Below, in pieces: positions 58,181-64,000 of a stretch of DNA of 64,000 nt (positions are counted from its first letter, which is position 1; each line of letters starts with the position of its first letter). The stretch is from Aquila chrysaetos chrysaetos. Its lineage: Eukaryota > Chordata > Aves > Accipitriformes > Accipitridae. The DNA is taken from positions 74,936,017-75,000,016 of the forward strand of contig NC_044030.1 in NCBI RefSeq assembly GCF_900496995.4, in the 5' to 3' direction. The notes beneath the pieces are model-generated. The model ran no database searches. It saw only the letters and a list, made by a program, of their open reading frames with translations, and was not told the DNA's origin. Both the position numbers and the translations under genes were made by a program.

Positions 58181-61100
58181 TCTAATCATCATTTCCCCAT
58201 CCAGGCTAATTGTTGGTAGCTATGAATTGAGAACAACTTTATTATCTCAGTTTTAGTATTTGGCCTGAAAAGAAAATTGAAGGTATTTGATTTTCAGATT
58301 TCTTGTCTAAACTGATGAGAGACTTTTTCACAAAGACAGAGAAGTCATTTTTTCCACAAGATTCCAGTTTTATCCAGCATGAGATTAGACATGACTTCTG
58401 AACAAAAGTGGAAAGGTTCATTGAACAATGATGCCAGAAGTCAGTGTTGAATAGTTAATTTGATCATTGTGCAATGAGTGTACTCATTCAGTTGGTCTGT
58501 GCAAGGAAAAACACTGGTCCTTGGAGAAATAGTATCTCATTGTTCCAAGGAATGGATGAGTGAGGGAGAGAGTTGTTATCTGAGTGAGCTACCTTTATTT
58601 AGTTATATCCCACACTGAATAGTCTGCCAGTCCTCCCCAAGCAGGTAGGTCAAGGTTTCAAAAAACTTGCACAAGTAAATAAATTGTTTCTGTCTCCAGC
58701 TGTGTTTTTGGTCCAATTTGCTCAGCCATCCTGTGAGTCTTTATTTTACAGTTAAGATTTTGGGAAGGACTCTGAGGCTATGTGCGAACATAGGCTGAGA
58801 AACCTGCACATATCTGCAAATGCATATGGATTTGAAAGAGACAGTTCTAAGGAAAACAACTCCCTGCAACTAAGGAATATATCTAAGACGTGTTACCAGC
58901 TACACCTTAGCAAAGGAATGAGTTAACTGGTTTCCCAGCCTTTTCTTGCATACTTTGTCTCAACTGCCACTGCACTGACTGATGCTGAGGATCTACCCAG
59001 AGGAGAGTCTTATTCCTGCTTAATCATGATAAAAGATATTTTCAATACCCCCCTCTGAACGGATTAATCAGAATTCTCTTTTGAAGCAGGAGAGAAATAA
59101 CCCTCCCTAAAAACCGGAGATCCAAGCTCCCAATCTCATATCCTTGAGCTGCACTGCACCCATACCTATGCCTGCTCAAGCTCAGGGATACCGATTAGAT
59201 CAGAGCTTCTGCACAGGCACTCAATTGAATAATCAAGTTTCAAAGCAGACAGTCGTGAATGGGAATGAAGGAGCCTGGATTTTTTTTTTTTACTGCTAAA
59301 GTGAGTGCCAGAATAACTCAAAGAGAAAGTGAAGCAATATTTCTACCGAAGAGGCATTTCAAAGGGAAACCTGGAAATGCAATTGGAGTTTGTTATTACA
59401 TTAAGAGCTTGGTTAGTTATTGGGGGGAGAGATACATAAAAGTCCTTAGGCAATCAAAGTCAGTGCCTAATGAGAATATCTGGGCTTTAAAGGTTCTTTC
59501 AGTTTGTCACTAGATGTCAGCCTGCACCTTCAAGTCCCTATCATTCTGTAGCAATGTGGCCTCTACCAGCAGCCCACCAGGAATCTCTAACAGGAGGAGA
59601 CCCGTCACAAAAATCTCTTAAAGAACTCTTAAGTATTGTTTTGTATCTTTCAGCTGTGTTTATTTTAGTCCATGAAAAGGTGATTGTTACAAATGAAGAC
59701 ATGAACATTTGGAGGAGACAGGAGTGGTTTTGAAGCAGGCTATACTGATTACTTAGGAAAGCCCCAGATACCCAGTAGGATTTATTGTTGTTAATGTGTA
59801 CTCTCAATGCTGGAGCTGGAAAGATCTGCTCAAGCTACATGCCTTATGCTGTGTGCACACTCAGAGCAACTGCCCCTTCCTTGCAATGCTCTGGCTGATG
59901 CCCCTGTCCATGCAACACAGAGCCCAGATTTCACACACTGATAGTTGGGTCTCATAGCACACATGAAGTGAAATTTCTCTCTGCTCATGCACAGCTAGAG
60001 CAGTGCTCTTTGGCCATGCTGGACCCACTCACCCACACAGCCTGAACTGCCGGTCTGGCCTAAACCAACATTTGGCCAATTATGGATGGGTTGTGCCTCT
60101 TCGAACAGCATATTCATGATCTACACCTGGTGGATCAGTGGCTTAGAAGAGAGCTGCCCTTTAAGTCCATAGTCTAGTCCCTACACACCCAAGGTATTTT
60201 CCTGCTTGGATGATTTGCCAAATGTATGTTTTTTATGTCTTTAGTGATCAGATACCTGGGGCTTCCTCTGAGCATGGTATCTTGCTAGTATTCTGGGCTA
60301 ACTATAGGTTGTTCTATATATCATCTATTTTACTGTGGTGTTTTGCTGGCATAAATTATGTCTACATTGACATCCACAAAAGCACATGGGTTTTGTCATG
60401 CTGAGCACCGCAGAGGATGTCATTTAGGCAGTTTGCTATCTACTAAAATTCACATTTATGCTTTAGACACCTGGATAGCTTTTTATGTAATGCATAAGAA
60501 CATTTAAGCATCGGGATAGGTATTAAAATTCCAGCAAGCCAAGCAAGAAACAATGCTGTTCAAAAGCAAACATTAAAAAGAGTCTGGCTTTGAGATTCAT
60601 CCCCTCTTCTTAATTTAGGTATTTTCTCCCGGCCTACAGAGACACGGTTAGATCTCTCTGAATTCTAGAGTTAAGTGTTCATGGTATCCTTTTTTCACAC
60701 AACAGTGTAGCTTGCTTCATCTGCTAGCATAGGCATTAGGACTTTTTCCCAGAACATGTGAGACCCAAATGCATTTCTTGCAAATGCTTTGACACATTAG
60801 GCTGCTAGACTTAGGGGTCTAGAAAGCTCTCAGGCTCTTGCATGGCAAACTGAAACTTCAGTTGAACCAGGACCTGGGAACAAGTTAATTATTGTTCTCA
60901 GAAAGGGGAGGCCTAGAATTCAGACCTGTATCCAATTTCTCTTCTGTATTTACAAGGAAAAAAATCTTGGCACTTCATCTTTGGGTCTCACACCCTATGC
61001 TGCAAAGTAGCGTTCGAGGGCTTGCTTTCCCTTTATGATTCAGCAATGGTGAGCACCTCATGCAACAGGGAACTGTTTCAAGCCAGAGGATTTGAGCACA

Positions 61101-63616
61101 TTCACAGAGTAGCCCAGAGATTCAGTCATTCATCAGGGATGTGGAAGGGGGGGAAGCTGCATCTCCTAGGCTGTGGGCAAAAGCTCTGCCCACTTATTTA
61201 ATGTTTCAAAAGGGAATAGGAAGGAGTATAACCTGCACATGCATTGAAGGTGGGACAGGAGAAGCATATCTAGACATAGATACAAAGGGATGGGGGTAAT
61301 GAGTTAAGTTTACATCCCCTCCTAACGTAGTGTGGCCTGGCACAGGGTGTTCTGTGTTGGGATGCAGAGCTGCCTCCCTTGCTTAGGATACACACTGTGG
61401 CCAGTGCTGACTGAGAGATCCCCATGAAGCACAGAGATAAATGCTACAGACTTAGGCAGATTTAGGCATGCTCAGGAGCAGACTTATAGGCACAAAAAAT
61501 TTTACTAGAAAAACCTTTTAAGTACCTACAGACTTCAACTGGCAGCCATGTCAGGACTTAGGAACTTGTTGTACAGTACTTAGATGCTCAAGTTCTCTGT
61601 GGATATATCTGATTTCTTCAGAGTCTTTGCATCTGTATAAGTATGTCCATCAGCTGCCAGCTCACTTCTGCTGTTCTTCGCCAGGCACCTGTTATCTTCC
61701 CAGTTAGCAAGCACGCAAGACAGTAGTGGAAGTCTTTTCTGCCTTGAAAAAATAGAACAACAGCTTCTCCTTGCAAGTACCAGAATCAGCTACTTCCAGA
61801 CCAAGCCTGAATTTTACAACAGGAGTTACCAACATGTACAGTAAGCCTAACAGAGTCTGCAAAGCATAATTGCCACTAACGGCACTGCAGTTTTCTCTGG
61901 ACAGAAATAGCAAGTTTGATCCACATCAATACTTAGAGGTGCCAAAGAACCCTCTGCAGAAATGCTTTTTTAGCAGAGTTGGGCAGATGTTGGAGTTAGG
62001 CTGCAGGGGAAGGGGCTAGAAATAGCGAGGGGTTTTGAATACTGTATGTATATATTAATCCCATATGCAGTATTGGGGATTAATGAACTTGTGTTTTGGC
62101 AACAAAAACAGAACTGTTGCATTTTCCCTGTCTTTTAAAAGAAAAATTTTGATCTTTTCATTTTCTCATAATTTAAAAAAATATTTTAAAATGTAAATAT
62201 ATAGCCTTACCATAAAAAGTTTCTCAGCTTAAAATTACACTTTTTTCATGCCCTTAAGAGTTCATTTCAGATCAACATAAATTTATTTCCCAGATGTTTC
62301 TCTGGTACACAGGCTGGGACAGGCATTGTCCCTGCCCTTCTCCAGGGTGTGAGAGCACTGAACTGCAGGCTCTAGGGCTGCTCACACCAGAGGAATTGAA
62401 CTGGTGTTAATTGAAAACACTGGCAAGTATCAGTGCAGACCCTTAACAAACAATTTAGCAGAACAAAAACCTTTGTGCTTGGTTTTAGCTGAACCCAAAA
62501 GTATCCCAGAGCAAGCAGCTTGAAGTGTCCATGATTTGTTTCTTTTTCCCTTTTCTATTTATGGTTGTGCTGATTTCCTGGAGTGACATACAAACAGTCT
62601 GAAGCACAGCATGAACAAAGCCTGCAGCCTCAGTCCCCTTGGAGAGATGGCTGCCTTGCCACACACAGTCTGGGGCTGTGAGTTCCCCCCCCGCAGCAGC
62701 CTGGGGAGAGGCTGGGGAACAAGATGTCAGGGGGCTCACACCCTCCCCTCCAAACCCAGGCAAAGCATCACCTCTCCATGAAGCTGCAAGTCCTGTCCTT
62801 GGCTTTCTCCTTGGCTGTCTGGGTTGCTCTGTATCCTGGCAGCAGCAGAGGGGTTGGGGTGAGCTGGAAAAGCAGATCCTGCACAGATTGGGAGGAGAGC
62901 AACAGTGCTCCTTGTCCCCTCTCCTTCCTGGGTCCCTAAAAGAGGAGAAAGGGGCCAAGCCTGAACAAGCAGGAACCTTGTACCCACTTGTCCTGGCTGT
63001 TCCCATCAGGGCAGGTATGAAATAGGACATAGGCTGCCTGATCCCTGTGCCCTCCCTGGAGCCCGGGGAGAAGTGACCACAGCCAGGTTGGCATCCTTTA
63101 CAATGCCACACAGCAGTGACAAAGCAGCCCAGATCCCTCCTCCTGCCACAAACACACACGCAGGGGTGGGAGGGCTGCTGGCCCCTTGCTGCTTGAGCCT
63201 CCAGGTTGGGGGGACACAGCTGAGGCCTCCCAGCCTTGCTCCACCCCATCCAGCCCCTCTCCTCCCTATGGTGCCCTGAACATCCTGCATCTTCCCTAGA
63301 TGGAGTCCCATCACGCTCCCCAGTTCCTCTTCCCCAGAGCAGGTACAAGCACTAAAAATCATCTCCTAGAGACACCCCAATCCCCAATGCACCACCACTG
63401 CCTCCTCCTATTCCTCCAGTCTGGTGGACATTTTCAAGACAACAATTTCAATCAACAAGCTTCTGAGAGCAGACACAGCCCCAAAAGAGCATCTCTCACA
63501 CAGAAGCCCTCCTTTACCTATCCCTCCTCCCCTTGTCCCTACCAGGCATTCCATATCCCAGGGCCACATCTTGCACAAACCCCACAGTCCCACCCCCCCA
63601 GAGCCCCCTTCCCATC
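58181..63616. other. Intergenic, downstream of RXFP3
   Basis: AT-rich to about 62.3 kb, then GC-rich up to RXFP3. A reverse-strand AATAAA (TTTATT at 62282-62287) could end RXFP3 transcripts, giving a 3' UTR of about 1.3 kb. A 287-codon minus-strand reading at 62485-63348 lies in this presumed UTR and has no recognisable domain. Confidence 0.5.
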
Positions 63617-63653
63617 TCAGCAGCGCTGCTCCATGGAGCTAGCAGGCAGCAGG

Positions 63654-64000
63654 TCATAGCGGCTGCTGTACATCACCACCCCAGGGGGGGTAGTAGGCGA
63701 CCTCCGGCTGGATGGCTGCAGCAGGGGAAGAAGCAGTGACGGGGTGGACAGGCACCAGGGCGTTCAGGGCCTGCTCCTCCTGCTCGGGCTTGGTGGTGTC
63801 GGTGAAAGGGCGCATGGTGGTGAGGGAAGGTGAGGTGATCCGCCAGAGGAGGCTCTTCAGTGCCTTGCGAAACTCCCTGCGCATGAGGCAGTAGAGGATG
63901 GGATTGAGGCAGCTGTTGGAGTGTGCCAGGCACACGCTGATGGGGAAGAGGTACAATTGGGAGAGGAAGTACTCAGTACTGAAGTGCACCACGTTGAGTT
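63654..64000 (-). CDS. RXFP3: RXFP3 (relaxin-3 receptor 1), 3' end, partial
   Basis: C-terminal part of the class A GPCR for relaxin-3, a Gi-coupled neuropeptide receptor of the brain. The 5' part lies beyond the window, and the gene is normally a single coding exon. Visible: end of an extracellular loop (LNVVHFSTEY), TM7 with CLAHSNSCLNPILYCL carrying the NPxxY motif, helix 8 RREFRKALKSLLWRI, then the tail TSPSLTTMRPFTDTTKPEQE, all typical of RXFP3. The frame as written ends YYPPWGGDVQQPL and TGA at 63654. A run of seven C on the coding strand (63684-63690) appears one base too long: with six C the frame continues as PGVVMYSSRYDLLPASS to a stop at 63617, resembling the conserved tail. So the stop at 63654 may be an assembly error or a real frameshift. 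Orientation opposite to SLC45A2 agrees with human. Confidence 0.9.
   Translation of the reverse strand, partial: LNVVHFSTEYFLSQLYLFPISVCLAHSNSCLNPILYCLMRREFRKALKSLLWRITSPSLTTMRPFTDTTKPEQEEQALNALVPVHPVTASSPAAAIQPEVAYYPPWGGDVQQPL
63684..63690. repeat. RXFP3: G7 homopolymer in the RXFP3 tail
   Basis: Seven G on the + strand (C7 in the gene). Its length decides whether RXFP3 ends at 63654 or 63617. Confidence 0.9.

Noticed and set aside
62485-63348. 287-codon minus-strand reading downstream of RXFP3
   Set aside because: No recognisable domain, proline/serine/glycine-rich, in the presumed RXFP3 3' UTR with overlapping readings on both strands. Probably chance in GC-rich DNA; I would reconsider if conserved in other birds.
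1-64000. CRISPR arrays, tRNA, rRNA, operons, or a bacterial or viral defence system
   Set aside because: None seen. Intron-exon structure and avian repeats show vertebrate nuclear DNA, where CRISPR arrays and operons are not expected.

Overview
The window is avian nuclear DNA, almost certainly from the Z chromosome. It has multi-exon genes with GT-AG introns, a CpG island at a promoter, bird-type CR1 LINE fragments and an avian ERVL-type solo LTR. The gene order C1QTNF3 - AMACR - SLC45A2 - RXFP3, with RXFP3 on the opposite strand, matches the human 5p13 block, which is Z-linked in birds. I could not fix the species.

Layout: 1-5538 carries the last three coding exons of C1QTNF3 (+), encoding its C1q domain, with the 3' UTR beyond. 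5.5-14 kb is mostly empty intergenic DNA with one (TG)n microsatellite. A CpG island at about 14.2-15.2 kb covers the AMACR start. AMACR (+) has five coding exons from 14732 to 34565 giving 383 residues; its introns hold a CR1 tail and a solo LTR. About 2.1 kb later SLC45A2 (+) begins: seven coding exons from 36643 to 51380 giving 546 residues, with CR1 and LTR pieces in introns 2 and 6. From 52 to 63 kb is intergenic DNA with a 1.2 kb dead CR1 copy at 57-58 kb. The window ends inside the 3' part of the relaxin-3 receptor gene RXFP3 (-).

The four genes are unrelated in function (secreted adipokine-like C1q protein, peroxisomal racemase, melanosomal transporter, neuropeptide GPCR). Their grouping is conserved synteny, not an operon or a pathway. 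I found no undescribed system. The points most worth checking are a one-base homopolymer change that shifts the RXFP3 C-terminal frame, a Met at SLC45A2 residue 347 (the residue reported for chicken Silver), a KANL peroxisomal signal on AMACR, and an N-terminal acidic di-leucine motif in SLC45A2. Exon borders were placed by hand from splice signals, reading phase and remembered family sequence; no alignment was run.
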